A stretch of DNA of 64,000 nt from Pontibacter vulgaris (GCF_022758145.1 NZ_JAJVDH010000002.1:930001-994000), one strand, 5' to 3'; counted from the first letter of the stretch, positions 10,501-18,972 are shown. Program-made: numbers and translations. Notes: a model not told the origin generated them from the letters alone.

Positions 10501-11878
10501 CGAAACAGCAACTTATACTGTAAGCGCAACCGGTACCGGTATTCAGTTTGTGTGGTATAAAACTGGCTCTACCGATCCGCTTGCAATCGGAGGCAATATT
10601 AGCGTACAAAATACAACTACTAGTACTACATCTACCAGCACACTGACTATAGCCAATGTTGCAGAAGCCAATGAGGGGCAATACTATGTGAAGGTGAGCA
10701 ACGCAGCTACTACTGCATGTACTACAACAGTCCAGTCCGGAAATGCTACGCTGGTAGTTAATCAGCTGCCACTTGCAAGAACGGTGTCTGGCAGTACATT
10801 CTGCCCTCTTACTTCGCCTGTAGGTGGTAACATTGAGTTGCAAGGTTCTGAATCCGGTGTTGTTTATACTTTGAAAAAAGGCACTGCTACAGTTGAAACA
10901 AAGACTGGTAATGGTAGCAACCTGGTGTTCGGCCCTCATGCCGAAGGTACTTATATAATAGAAGCCGCAACTGCCAGTAACTGTACAAATAGTAATGTAG
11001 GCCAGGCCACCATTACAAAAACAGAACCGCCTTTTGTAACCGGCGAAATGCAAATCTTCTGGCGTAATAACACGACTACCTGGGAAGTGCACGCAATTTC
11101 TGACCACGAAGAAAAAGGAGTAGACATGACCGGGTTTACTTATGAGTGGTACACCGGAACTACAGAGGAAAACGCCATGCTATTAACAACTACCACTTAT
11201 CCAGCAGATAGTATCATGATTTCTAACCCAACGACAAGCAGTTATGTTAAATGTGTAATCAAGGGGCCTGACGGAATGTGTATTGAAAGCTTAATGCTGG
11301 ATAACAGGGAAGTTGTTCCACTGCCGGTTGAGATTATGTACCTGAAAGCTGTGAAACGTGGAAACGATGTGGTGCTGCGTTGGGCAACTGCCATGGAGCG
11401 CGATAATACCGGTTTTGAAGTACAAATGTCAGAAAACGGTTATACTTACAAAACGCTGAGCTTTGTGCCAACACGCAATGGAAACGCCGCAACCAAGCAG
11501 GAATACGAGTACATAGACAGCGAGAATGGTAAGTATGGCACCCGCTACTACAGGCTCAAGCAGATTGATGAGGATGGTTCCTTCAAATACTTCGGGCCGC
11601 AGGCTATAACGATGGGCGAACTGGTGGAGCAGGTAAAAGCATACCCGAACCCATTCCGCTCAGAGATTAACCTTGAAATGAATGTTGAAACAGAAGGAGA
11701 TATGCTGATAACTGTAACCAACTCTATCGGCAAAGTTTTACTTGAACGTACCGTGCAGGTACAGAAAGGTATGAACACTGAGCGCCTGGTGCTGGATGCA
11801 GCATTGCCACGAGGAATATACTTTATAACTACCCGCATGGGCGATGATACAAACCATTTCAAATTATTAAAACAGTAA
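4505..11878 (+). CDS. Giant T9SS-sorted repeat surface protein (Ig/PKD-like repeats)
   Basis: 2,457 residues. Residues 15-38 (MRQYAIVVASLLLVLAAAAYL) give a signal peptide; the true start could be the second Met at residue 15. Residues about 65-400 are beta-rich with an IPT/TIG-like part (INGTNFMSGSTVLVNG). About 480-1640 is a long array of Ig/PKD-like modules, many ending in TVNPLP. About 1650-2230 is less repetitive. The end is a classic type A sorting domain: the AYPNPF motif about 80 residues from the C-terminus, a VTNSIGKVLLE strand, then PRGIYFITTRMGD and HFKLLKQ. Such proteins cross the outer membrane by the T9SS and are attached to, or released from, the surface. No enzymatic domain is seen, so an adhesin or matrix role is inferred. 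It is monocistronic and ends at a strong terminator. Confidence 0.9.
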   Translation: MQKNFTKLILRAGSMRQYAIVVASLLLVLAAAAYLRAAVGITVTGGTPITISADLAANATLSTPTYTVLGPINFRESSTKDEFGAGSKTIEINAPTGWSFYSTAPHGITVTPNQIDNGARSINATITSVTASKITITYTGAVTNKQEEITISGIKIIASLGSSAPETVKVTAGGTLFTTSVDILQINHVNGTARTIEFSTQPGGALIDASLNPQPSITLKDQFGKITTTGASATNSVTIALGTNPSGGVLNGTKTVVALSGVAAFSGLNIDKAGVDYTLVANVGSLTATSNPFTVNNKQPIIASINKEDNSALCLSAGDAGLTIRINGTNFMSGSTVLVNGVSRAATFISASILTTTITTGELATAGSLSIVVKNPTPAQNNGASDAATLTINPLLTAGSITGAGDVCVGTQGKTYSIAAVTGAKSYAWAVTGDATIVSGQNTRTVTLDFGSTAGDVELSVRVLNQCDKPGAPETLTIKVGSLAKPEITAESSTEFCTGGSVTLNAPVQEGYTYQWKRNGDDIGNGEASIEVSTSGSYSVVITSGACTSTSDAVAVTVNTPPTATISGNSSFCAGSSITLTANTDKGTVFQWYKDGVLIPDADDATLTVDAALQTVDEASYTVAITDAKGCATTSNAKLVTKTPLPVATIAPAGSVAICAGSKVTLTASEGDSYEWSNGATTRSIEVSAADSYTVEVTTNGCSATSEAVEVTVNPLPTALAGADQNVCDNAIVTLGGAANSNYTYSWEPTAGLSDPASANPTITVDNSTNNTKTYTFTLTVTDNETGCTDTDVVNINVYKPVIATANVQEPVCTGGTIQLSAAGGTSYEWSGPNGYTSTQQNPAIANAAATMAGTYTVTARNAGGCESIATVNVVVNELPTATISADGPLTFCAGGSVELTASSGESYLWSNGATTPSITVSTTGNYTVRVTNAAGCSATSAVTSVTVNPVPVAEIVPSGSTTFCAGGSVTLSSKNTAAGYTYAWYKDGGTTAVGTSSTLAVSDAGSYTLEITSSAGCSDMSVATVVTETPLPVANAGTDKTICSGGNAQLGNAAVAGYTYSWSPATGLSSTSAVQPTVTLTNTGTAPVTRTYTLTVTANGCTSIADEVTVTVNPLPVVTLGSFNDICVSAGTITLSGGLPAGGSYSGPGVSNGQFDPAVAGVGTKTITYTFQDAQGCSNSATSTITVTAEPTVTLAAFSPVCVDAPAFALSGGSPAGGSYTVNGTAATQFNPATAGVGTHTIVYSYSLNGCTKTATRSIVVNPLPTANAGEAQAKCLATDGKAIFNLSGSVTNATPAWTVFSTSGGATATVTNANTLTPTVTVSGGTTVGAVTMRLTASSSCGSVTSDVVLTVNPRPIANAGTDQTKCTSGASVLFTLAGVATNGTGQWSFQSATQSASATIADPDKLNSDVTFSGIGSVTLRLTTTGPCGTTTDDVVLTVNPTPVVTVNSPTVCSGSQATVTASVTGGTPPYRYEWTVPAGAIKPANTVGTFQTSVAGTYSVIVTDKTGAGCASASASGVVTLTPAPTANAGAAQTKCVAGATTSFTLAGSGSNGTFMWSVVSTTGGATASITNPTQLNSGVVVTGTGSATLQLTTTGNAPCGSATSTVTLTVNPNPVATFTGVTNGQVLYSGGSNVTLTPTVAGGTFSIVGGGAGITGNTFSPCTALGTSTEKQVTIRYTITSGTSPNQCTSTEEKTVTVKKSTYTIVVKATPMPFCRGDNVNYETFVYRDVAKVTYPYLVDSQGRPVYANGTLVPAGRANLPVANDKPVAEGGYPFPAGTPDIIKKYGFRFFEPIVEKGNGEQMDPALFTYQWTKNEGNERKNDLYKTSDAGLSSMDYYGVYVTSKNSSTCLPTLSGQISDRKYSAEIEEYTIALTANPVCQPGTINFTATLNSAFPYWSTANLQVELVRTRGNLVLATATYNGTNTFNFSFNTATTDLVNGDEVYVRFNSIIDQYRVNTKCTGSSKSNTVTIQIDQPAAITTDISATPQNKCEGETATYTVSATGTGIQFVWYKTGSTDPLAIGGNISVQNTTTSTTSTSTLTIANVAEANEGQYYVKVSNAATTACTTTVQSGNATLVVNQLPLARTVSGSTFCPLTSPVGGNIELQGSESGVVYTLKKGTATVETKTGNGSNLVFGPHAEGTYIIEAATASNCTNSNVGQATITKTEPPFVTGEMQIFWRNNTTTWEVHAISDHEEKGVDMTGFTYEWYTGTTEENAMLLTTTTYPADSIMISNPTTSSYVKCVIKGPDGMCIESLMLDNREVVPLPVEIMYLKAVKRGNDVVLRWATAMERDNTGFEVQMSENGYTYKTLSFVPTRNGNAATKQEYEYIDSENGKYGTRYYRLKQIDEDGSFKYFGPQAITMGELVEQVKAYPNPFRSEINLEMNVETEGDMLITVTNSIGKVLLERTVQVQKGMNTERLVLDAALPRGIYFITTRMGDDTNHFKLLKQ
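5950..9420 (+). repeat. Array of diverged Ig/PKD-like coding repeats
   Basis: Within the giant gene, units of roughly 70-95 residues recur, each with a Cys-containing start (FCAGGSV, ICSGG, VCVDA), a central YTYSW or YEWSNGA strand and an end close to TVNPLPTA. Visible unit ends lie near nucleotides 6640, 7350, 7840, 8290, 8570, 8830 and 9350. The units are diverged at DNA level, so this is an old array rather than a recent tandem expansion. Confidence 0.8.
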
Positions 11879-11897
11879 GCAAATTAGGGTTTATAAC

Positions 11898-11931
11898 AAA
11901 AAGAGCCGGGTATTTTACCTGGCTCTTTTTA
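11898..11931. terminator. Bidirectional terminator after the giant gene
   Basis: AAAAGAGCC (11899-11907) pairs with GGCTCTTTT (11921-11929), with flanking A and T runs on both sides. It lies between two convergent genes: the giant repeat protein and the CocE-type hydrolase. Confidence 0.88.
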
Positions 11932-11987
11932 CTTATAGGCTATTTGGTTTTCAGCTTACAGGGCAAGCTGGTGTGCTTAAGGCAAAA

Positions 11988-13877
11988 TTATAATACCTTA
12001 ACTTTTATACTTGTAGGCTGCTGCTGTGAGTGGTATACTTTATGTGTAGCCTTGATAAAATCTTCTTCGTTGGCTTTAAAAATATTATCTACATACTTCT
12101 GCGGGTTGCGGTCTACGAGCGGGAACCAGGTACTTTGAACCTGCACCATAATGCGGTGGCCTTTCTTGAAAGTATAAAGTACATCCTGCAGCTCCACATT
12201 AACAGGCGTTACCTGGTTTGGCGTAAACGGCTCCGGTTTTTCGAAGCTGTTACGGAAACGGCCACGAAAAACTTCGCTGCGAACCATTGCCTGATAGCCA
12301 CCCATTGGCTTGTTTGGCTGGTGCGGGTTAGCTTTCGCAGAGTCAGGGTATACGTCTATCAGTTTCACAACCCAGTCGGCATCGGTTCCGGTTGTAGCTA
12401 CTTTCAGTTGTGCCAGTATTTCACCTGCCAGCGTTACGTCATCGGTCAGTACTTCAGTCTGGAAAGCCAGTACATCGGGGCGGCGGCTGGCAAAGCGCTG
12501 GTCGTCGGTCATGTATTCGCGCGTCATGCCAGTTGCAACTGCTTCTGTAAAAGGTACTGGCTTGGCCGGATCTGAAATGTATTCGCTTGCTTCGGCTTCG
12601 CCTTGTTTTGGCGCCTCAAAGCTCAGTTTACCATTGGCATGGAAGTATAGAGTTTTCTCCTGCGCATTTTTAGGAGGCCATACTTCAAACTCGCGCCACT
12701 TGTTGTTACCACCTTCAAACATAACGGCTTCCGGTAGTTTAACATCAGATTTGGCATCGCCTTTCAGGTAATGGCTGAAGAATTTAGCTTCAACCTCCTG
12801 CTGATACCACGGCGAGTTTTTCTGCCCGAAGTATACATTGCCCAGATTAGATCCATCAGTCCTTGCCCAGCCACCGTGTACCCACGGGCCCATTACCAGC
12901 ATGTTTGTCAGCTTCGGGTTGTTCTTTTCTATTGTCTGGTAAATCTTCAGCGGGCCGTACAAGTCTTCTGCATCGTACCAGCCGCCAACAGTCATTACGG
13001 CAGTGCCTTTCAGGTTTTTCAGGTGTGGGAGCAGGTTGCGGTCCTGCCAGTATTTGTCGTAGTTCGGGTGTTCCACCATGTCGTTCCAGAAAGCCACGTT
13101 GTTTTTGTAATACTTATCGTTGGCATTCTTTAGCGGCCCCATGCGCATGAAAAACTCATAGCCATCGGGCGTGCCATGGTTGAAACCGGGGTTGCGCTTG
13201 GTAGTTGGTTCGGGGCGGGGCAGGCCAAAGCTTGCCAGGAAGTTAAAAGCATGTGGCAGAAATGTAGCGCCGTTGTGATGGAAATCATCCCAGAACCAGT
13301 CGGCAATAGGGGCCTGCGGCGATACCGCTTTAAGTGCTTTGTGGTTACTCATGAGGCCGGCAGCAGCATAAAAGCCCGGATACGAAATACCCCACTGGCC
13401 AACGCGCCCGTTATCGTTTTTTAGTTTTTTGGTAAGCCACTCAATGGTATCGTAAGTATCGGAGCTTTCGTCAATGTCTTTTTTGCCTTTTTTGTTCGCA
13501 ACATGCGGTGTCATGTTCACAAACTCACCTTCCGACATGTAGGTGCCTCGCACATCCTGGTACACAAAAATATATCCGTCGCGCAGCATGGTAGAAGAGG
13601 GGCCAAGCGATGTTTTATAGTCCGCACCGTACGGGCCAACCGAATAAGGCGTGCGGTTCATCATGATCGGGTACTTCTTCGACTGGTCTTTGGGAGAATA
13701 CACCACGGTAAAAAGCTTTTTGCCATCGCGCATCGGGATCTGGTACTCTGCTTTCGTGTAATTACCGCGAATGTAGAGCGAATCCTGATTTACTTTTTGC
13801 GCCATGGCACCGGTTGCACTTAACTGCCAGAGCAGCACCAATGCAAGCAAACGGAGCAGCGTTAAAGGTTTGTTCAT
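11988..13877 (-). CDS. CocE/NonD family (S15-type) secreted hydrolase
   Basis: 629 residues. The signal peptide is residues 1-27 (LLRLLALVLLWQLSATGAMAQ). The alpha/beta-hydrolase part follows: an oxyanion region at QDVRGTYMSEG (107-117) and the nucleophile elbow GISYPG with Ser165. The acid is probably in WYDAEDLYGP and the base His in the VHGGWAR region, although the exact His is not certain. A C-terminal jelly-roll of about 200 residues (TEVLTDDVTLAGEILAQL..., ending in HKVYHS) is the X-Pro dipeptidyl-peptidase C-terminal domain. The family contains glutaryl-acylases, cocaine esterase and X-Pro peptidases; the physiological substrate here cannot be told. It appears to be a single-gene unit. 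Confidence 0.88.
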   Translation of the reverse strand: MNKPLTLLRLLALVLLWQLSATGAMAQKVNQDSLYIRGNYTKAEYQIPMRDGKKLFTVVYSPKDQSKKYPIMMNRTPYSVGPYGADYKTSLGPSSTMLRDGYIFVYQDVRGTYMSEGEFVNMTPHVANKKGKKDIDESSDTYDTIEWLTKKLKNDNGRVGQWGISYPGFYAAAGLMSNHKALKAVSPQAPIADWFWDDFHHNGATFLPHAFNFLASFGLPRPEPTTKRNPGFNHGTPDGYEFFMRMGPLKNANDKYYKNNVAFWNDMVEHPNYDKYWQDRNLLPHLKNLKGTAVMTVGGWYDAEDLYGPLKIYQTIEKNNPKLTNMLVMGPWVHGGWARTDGSNLGNVYFGQKNSPWYQQEVEAKFFSHYLKGDAKSDVKLPEAVMFEGGNNKWREFEVWPPKNAQEKTLYFHANGKLSFEAPKQGEAEASEYISDPAKPVPFTEAVATGMTREYMTDDQRFASRRPDVLAFQTEVLTDDVTLAGEILAQLKVATTGTDADWVVKLIDVYPDSAKANPHQPNKPMGGYQAMVRSEVFRGRFRNSFEKPEPFTPNQVTPVNVELQDVLYTFKKGHRIMVQVQSTWFPLVDRNPQKYVDNIFKANEEDFIKATHKVYHSQQQPTSIKVKVL

Positions 13878-14115
13878 CTTAGTTTTGTGTTAAAAGTATA
13901 GTGTGTTTAGGTGGTTGAATATAATAATAATGAAATATAAATAACAGCCCAAAGGCTACCGTTAAGCATTGAGTATCAGAGTTTCTTTAGTTATTGATTT
14001 TGTATATTATATTAATTATATGTTTTATGATTATCTGCTTTATGAATAAAATACCCCTGACCTGACAAAGCAGGTGCAAGAATAAATTTTTGATGAAGTA
14101 TGATGGGAGAGGGGA

Positions 14116-14796
14116 TTAGCGCAAATGCCGCATAATGGCGAAAGGAAGCGGGGCCCAGGCAGCTGTTTTTACACCTATTGTTTTAAGGCCGCGGTTTGTC
14201 CAGTTGTTGCAGTTGCGGAAGAGGTGGAAACGGCCATGTGCCTCATAAAAATTGTCTTCGGAAGTATAGCCGGCCCCTTTTATAAGTATAAACTGCCCGT
14301 TCTGCTGCCGGAAGGTTCCGGAAATATAGTTTACCAGTTGCTCGTATTGCGCCTCCGATAGTATAACAGGCCGCTGGTATTTGTTGGGTATTAATGGCCT
14401 GCGAATATAGGATACATGCATGGCGCTTCGGGTGGGCCAGAACAAGGCCGTAATAGCTACATCCAGTCGCAGGTCTTTCCATTCGGGTGTTTCCATGTAA
14501 AACCTTCTGTCGCCCCAGCCAAAAGCAATGTGCGTGTAGCTGCTGTCTGCACCTTTGTAATCCTGTAATAGTAATTGGGTTCTCCAGTCGGTAATGGCGG
14601 TTTTTACAGGTAATACAAAATCAGTATGCACGCCATTATCTGTAACAAAAATCTCTATGCCTTCACGGGTTTCCGCATAGCTCCTGTTTACCGGTATACT
14701 GCCCAGAACCACCACTGCCAGCAAGTATAACAACACCAGTAAACTACCAAAACCTATACTTAATAAACACCCGCTGCGGCACTTAAATTTTTTCAT
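14116..14796 (-). CDS. DUF2459 / TIGR02117 family membrane-anchored protein
   Basis: 226 residues with one N-terminal hydrophobic segment (about 11-34, LLSIGFGSLLVLLYLLAVVVLG), so it is likely anchored in the inner membrane and facing the periplasm. The rest matches my memory of the DUF2459 family: VTDNGVHTDFVLPV, then FGWGDRRFYMETPEW, and near the end FRNCNNWTNRGLK, where conserved Cys and Asn sit. In other genomes such genes can lie near urease or PHA-related genes; nothing of that kind is seen here. Function is not established for the family. Confidence 0.75.
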   Translation of the reverse strand: MKKFKCRSGCLLSIGFGSLLVLLYLLAVVVLGSIPVNRSYAETREGIEIFVTDNGVHTDFVLPVKTAITDWRTQLLLQDYKGADSSYTHIAFGWGDRRFYMETPEWKDLRLDVAITALFWPTRSAMHVSYIRRPLIPNKYQRPVILSEAQYEQLVNYISGTFRQQNGQFILIKGAGYTSEDNFYEAHGRFHLFRNCNNWTNRGLKTIGVKTAAWAPLPFAIMRHLR

Positions 14797-14898
14797 TTTA
14801 TTGCATTAATGGTAAAGGTTCTGCGTTATGGTTATACTGTAGATCGTATGTAATAGTATGAAATTCAGTTGTATAAGTTCTGTCTTTAAACTGCACCC

Positions 14899-15771
14899 AT
14901 GAAATTTTTCTTTTTATGCGGGCTGTTGCTCACGATGGGGGCTGCTACCGCGCAAATACCGGCTGCAAGGCTGGTAAGGCCCGGCAGATTGCGCAGGCTG
15001 CAACTTGGAGTTACGTATGGCTATTGGGGGCAGGTAGGTGGCTATACCAAAGTGCGGGAGTATGAATATGAAGGCGATAAGCTACAGCTTCGCAGGGATT
15101 TGGGCGTTGATAACCTGCAAAAAATCGGGCTTGAGATAGAATACAAATTACCTGGCCAACGCAATGCCCTTCGCTTTAAATTTGATAACCACACAACAAG
15201 CGGCAATGCGACCCTCAAAAAAGATGTATGGTATAACGGCACCTTACTGCAAGGCGGAACGCAGGCCAGTATAAACAAAAACAAGTATACCAGGGCCGCA
15301 GCCTTTTATGAGCACACAGTAGGTACAGGCAAAAGCCCGATTGATGTTACATTGCTTGGTGGGCTGGTGCTGGATTACGTTAAATTTCATATTGATGCCC
15401 CTGTTTCCGGTGACCAGCCCCAAAACGTAAGGATAGAGCCTTACGAGTCTTTTTACAGGCAGGCCGTACCATTTCCGAATATTGGAGCTAGGGTAAAGTA
15501 TACTATTAATCCACGGCTGAGTTTGCAGGCAGAAACTTTTGGCACATACATCCCGAAGTTTAAATCGTGGTATACAGAAGGAGGAAATATGTACCTGAAA
15601 CAGGAAGGGCTTGATGCCGAGCTTGGGCTGTATTACCAGTTTCATAAGCTGCAACTGAAAGGTGCTTACAACTTCAGGCACCTGTACATTTTTCAGGAAA
15701 GCGGAGAAGATACAAATGAGTTGCTCCTGAATGTGGGTGGTATTTCTGCAGGTTTATACTATCGTTTCTGA
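14899..15771 (+). CDS. Predicted outer-membrane beta-barrel protein, family not recognised
   Basis: 290 residues. Residues 1-19 form a clean signal peptide (MKFFFLCGLLLTMGAATAQ). The remainder is built of amphipathic strands separated by short turns (LQLGVTYGYWG, LGIEYKL-type, ALRFKFDNHT, VDVTLLGGLVLDY, ISAGLYYRF). The last residue is Phe, the usual barrel-closing signal for BAM insertion. About 10-12 strands could fit. I do not recognise a named family. It is divergent from the DUF2459 gene, 102 bases away. Confidence 0.65.
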   Translation: MKFFFLCGLLLTMGAATAQIPAARLVRPGRLRRLQLGVTYGYWGQVGGYTKVREYEYEGDKLQLRRDLGVDNLQKIGLEIEYKLPGQRNALRFKFDNHTTSGNATLKKDVWYNGTLLQGGTQASINKNKYTRAAAFYEHTVGTGKSPIDVTLLGGLVLDYVKFHIDAPVSGDQPQNVRIEPYESFYRQAVPFPNIGARVKYTINPRLSLQAETFGTYIPKFKSWYTEGGNMYLKQEGLDAELGLYYQFHKLQLKGAYNFRHLYIFQESGEDTNELLLNVGGISAGLYYRF

Positions 15772-16246
15772 TCTGAAAGTATAATTTGCTCTAAGCTTCT
15801 GGTTGGAGGTTGCCCTATACCTATGGCCATGTAGCGTCTGGTTAATTTGTCGGCTTTATACTTCTATCACTTCCCCAAAATCATCAAGCATTTTTTTGCT
15901 GAAGCTACCATGTGAATACAAAGAAATTACAGGAAGCAAATGAGTGTTATTAGTTAAATATAGCGATTCTGTAATTTTTATTGAACTACAGGTGAAAGAT
16001 GCGCCACAAAAATCCACTTAAAACGTATACCCTGCAGCTGTTTTTCGGCAACTCAGGAAGATACTTTCCTATTATACTTTACTTCTGATGTGAGTTGTGT
16101 GATTGATTATGCTGCCTGGTGTAGTCACCTGTTTTTTACACAATAGTGGCTGTTTCAAAGTATAAACCTTTGCCGTATGCATCTTTTTCCGCAGATTGTA
16201 TCACATTTGCATTTACAATAGGAACTCTTACCATACTATAAAAACA
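15772..16246. other. 475-base intergenic region, no gene seen
   Basis: It lies between two rightward genes. It contains several AGTATA/TATACT copies (near 15778, 15857, 16073 and 16159) but no T-tailed hairpin and no clear TTTG-N19-TAnnTTTG pair. A 29-codon frame from about 15999 is too short and featureless to support. The promoter of the following M14 gene presumably lies in the last 100 bases. Confidence 0.5.
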
Positions 16247-18805
16247 ATGATAAACACCTTAAAGCGGTTTTTCGCTTTTGCCCTGGTGCTGCTAAGTGTG
16301 CAGGTAGCTGTGGCACAACAAGCCATACAAACGCCGGCGCAATTTCTGGGCTATGAGCTGGGTGAGCAGTTTACAACCCACGAGCGCATACTGGCTTATG
16401 TAAATTACCTGGCCGCACAGGCTCCGAAGCGCATAAAAGTGCAGGAGTATGGCCGCACCTATGAGGGCCGCCCCTTGGTACTGGCTTACGTGGCAAATGA
16501 TGAAAACCTGCCACGCTTGGATCAGATACGCGAGAATAACCTGCGCCAGGCCGGCGTACTCAGCGGTCAGGCACAAGGTAACCAGCCAGCCATTGTCTGG
16601 ATGAGCTACAACGTACACGGCAACGAGTCTGTATCGTCGGAGGCGGTAATGCAGGTATTGTACGACCTTGTAAACCCGGGTAATGCCCAGACACAAAAAT
16701 GGCTGCAGAATTCGCTCGTTATCATCGACCCATGTATAAACCCTGACGGGCGCGAAAGATATGTGCAGTGGTATAAGCAAGCTTCTAACCAGGGAGGCAA
16801 TGCCAACCCGTTTGCCTGGGAGCATTACGAACCATGGCCGGGCGGCAGGCCAAACCATTACTACTTCGACCTGAACCGCGACTGGGCATGGCAAACACAA
16901 ATAGAATCGAAGCAAAGGCTGGCTGTTTACAACAATTGGCTGCCGCAGGTACACGCCGACTTCCATGAAATGGGGCCTGAATCGCCGTACTACTTTTCGC
17001 CTGCTGCCAAGCCATTTCACGAAAGTATAACACCGTGGCAGCGCCAGTTCCAGAACACCATCGGCGACTATAACCGGTCATACTTCGATAAAAACAACTG
17101 GCTATACTTTACCCGCGAAAGCTTTGACCTGCTATACCCGAGCTACGGCGATACCTGGCCTACTTTTAACGGTGCCATCGGTATGACTTATGAGCAGGGA
17201 GGTTCTGGCCGCGCCGGCCTGGCCTACAGAAAAGAAGACGGCGATACGCTAACGCTTAAAGACCGTATTGCGCACCACCACGCTGCCAGCCTGGCAACCA
17301 TGCAGGCCACTTCCGAAAAAGCCGACCAACTAAAACAGGAGTTCAAAAAATATTACGCAGATAACCAGAAAAACCCGCAGGGCAAGTATAAAGCCTTTGT
17401 TTTTAAAGCAGATGGTGCCAATGCCGCAAACCTTAAAATGCTGACCGAGTACCTCGACAGGCAAGGTATAAAGTATGGCTACGCCGGTAAAAAAGGTTCT
17501 GCCAGAGGGTATAATTACGCCACAGGCAAAGACGGAAGTATAAAACTGGCGGAAAACGATGTGATCGTAAGTATGTATCAGCCAAAATCTACATTGGTGA
17601 AAGTACTGTTTGAGCCAAGCTCGCCACTGGAAGATTCGCTGACCTATGATATTACTTCCTGGGCTATGCCGTATGCTTTTGGCCTGGATGCCTATGCTGT
17701 GCGTGGCCACTTAGAGCCAAAAGCTTCTAAGCCAAACACACCAACTCCTGCTGCCATAACTATTGATAAACCATACGCGTACCTGGCCCGCTGGAACAGC
17801 GTGCAGGACCTGAAATTCCTGGCTGACTTGATGAAGCAGAACATTCGGGTGCGGCAGGCTGGCAAAGCTTTCGAAACCGATAAGCAGAAGTATGAAGTGG
17901 GTACACTGATTATCACACGAACCGGAAACGAACGCCTGGGCGATAAATTTGACAAACTGGTGCGCGAAGCAGCGACCAAACATGGTATAACCCTGGGTGC
18001 TGCCGCTACCGGCTTTGTTACCAGCGGCGCCGATTTTGGTTCTGAAAGCGTGCGTTCTATTAAAATGCCGCGTGTGGCTTTAATGGGAGGCGATGGTGTA
18101 TCGTCTAACGCGTTTGGCGAAGTATGGCATTACTTTGAGCAGCAGATCGGATACCCGGTTACAGTGCTTAATACCGCATACTTCAGCAACGTGCCACTAA
18201 ACCAGTTCGATGTGCTTATACTTCCGGCTGGTAACTATAACCGCCTGCTAAACGACCAAACCCTAGACCAGGTAAAGAACTGGGTAAAAAGCGGCGGCAA
18301 ACTCATAGCCATGGAAAGTGCTGCCGGTTTCCTGGCCGGTAAAAAGGATTTCGAATTGAAGAAAAAAGATGGGGCCGAAGAAACTGAAAGCAAAGAGAAA
18401 TCAAAAAAGAAAGAAGATACCTACAGCAATCTCAGAACTTACGGCGATCGTGAGCGCGAGGCATTGGCCGGAGAAGTACAAGGCAGTATTTTCCGTGTGC
18501 ACCTGGATAAAACCCACCCGCTGGCTTACGGCTACGGCGATACATACTTTGCGCTTGTGCGATCATCCGATACTTTCGAGTTTATGGAAAGTGGCTGGAA
18601 TGTAGGTGTACTTAAAAAAGACAATTACACCACAGGTTTTGTAGGCTCAAAAGCAAAACAACGCCTGCAGGATGCCCTTATACTTGGCACACAAGACTTA
18701 GGCCGTGGGCAGGTAGTTTACATGGCTGATAACCCGTTGTTCCGTGGTTTCTGGCAGAATGGTAAATTGCTTTTCGGAAACGCTGTTTTCCTGGTAGGGC
18801 AATAG
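16247..18805 (+). CDS. Secreted M14-family zinc carboxypeptidase-like protein (second copy)
   Basis: 852 residues from the ATG at 16247. I prefer this start because MINTLKRFFAFALVLLSVQVAVAQ is a proper signal peptide, while an upstream in-frame start at 16196 would put a polar extension before it. Zinc ligands H124 and E127 lie in NVHGNE, a further His in FHEMGP, the NPDG motif precedes them as in the first copy, and the likely catalytic Glu is in TYEQGG. The C-terminal third again has the amidotransferase-like fold (VALMGGDGVSSNAFGEVW, then WVKSGGKLIAMES). A lysine/glutamate-rich insert (about 703-725, KKKDGAEETESKEKSKKKED) interrupts that domain and is absent from the first copy. A strong terminator follows, so it is monocistronic. 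Confidence 0.88.
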   Translation: MINTLKRFFAFALVLLSVQVAVAQQAIQTPAQFLGYELGEQFTTHERILAYVNYLAAQAPKRIKVQEYGRTYEGRPLVLAYVANDENLPRLDQIRENNLRQAGVLSGQAQGNQPAIVWMSYNVHGNESVSSEAVMQVLYDLVNPGNAQTQKWLQNSLVIIDPCINPDGRERYVQWYKQASNQGGNANPFAWEHYEPWPGGRPNHYYFDLNRDWAWQTQIESKQRLAVYNNWLPQVHADFHEMGPESPYYFSPAAKPFHESITPWQRQFQNTIGDYNRSYFDKNNWLYFTRESFDLLYPSYGDTWPTFNGAIGMTYEQGGSGRAGLAYRKEDGDTLTLKDRIAHHHAASLATMQATSEKADQLKQEFKKYYADNQKNPQGKYKAFVFKADGANAANLKMLTEYLDRQGIKYGYAGKKGSARGYNYATGKDGSIKLAENDVIVSMYQPKSTLVKVLFEPSSPLEDSLTYDITSWAMPYAFGLDAYAVRGHLEPKASKPNTPTPAAITIDKPYAYLARWNSVQDLKFLADLMKQNIRVRQAGKAFETDKQKYEVGTLIITRTGNERLGDKFDKLVREAATKHGITLGAAATGFVTSGADFGSESVRSIKMPRVALMGGDGVSSNAFGEVWHYFEQQIGYPVTVLNTAYFSNVPLNQFDVLILPAGNYNRLLNDQTLDQVKNWVKSGGKLIAMESAAGFLAGKKDFELKKKDGAEETESKEKSKKKEDTYSNLRTYGDREREALAGEVQGSIFRVHLDKTHPLAYGYGDTYFALVRSSDTFEFMESGWNVGVLKKDNYTTGFVGSKAKQRLQDALILGTQDLGRGQVVYMADNPLFRGFWQNGKLLFGNAVFLVGQ

Positions 18806-18826
18806 CAAATATAAATTCAGAAGAAG

Positions 18827-18860
18827 AATCCCCTGAGCGAAATATCTCAGGGGATTTTTT
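18827..18860 (+). terminator. Rho-independent terminator after the second M14 gene
   Basis: ATCCCCTGAG (18828-18837) pairs with CTCAGGGGAT (18846-18855) over an 8-base loop and is followed by a T run. It lies 22 bases after the stop codon. Confidence 0.92.
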
Positions 18861-18972
18861 TATGCCGTTAGAGGCCTGCTATAGTTTGCTCGCACTGCGA
18901 TAAATAGTAAATTAGCGGAGATACCAGGTACAGATGTATCACTTATAAAGAGGAGTGCCTCAACCCAGAACT

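Noticed and set aside
15999-16088. 29-codon frame before the second M14 gene
   Set aside because: Too short, no membrane or signal character, no start context.
16292-17020. 242-residue frame antisense to the second M14 gene
   Set aside because: The sense frame holds all catalytic motifs; the antisense product is a His/Arg/Leu-rich mixture typical of a shadow frame.
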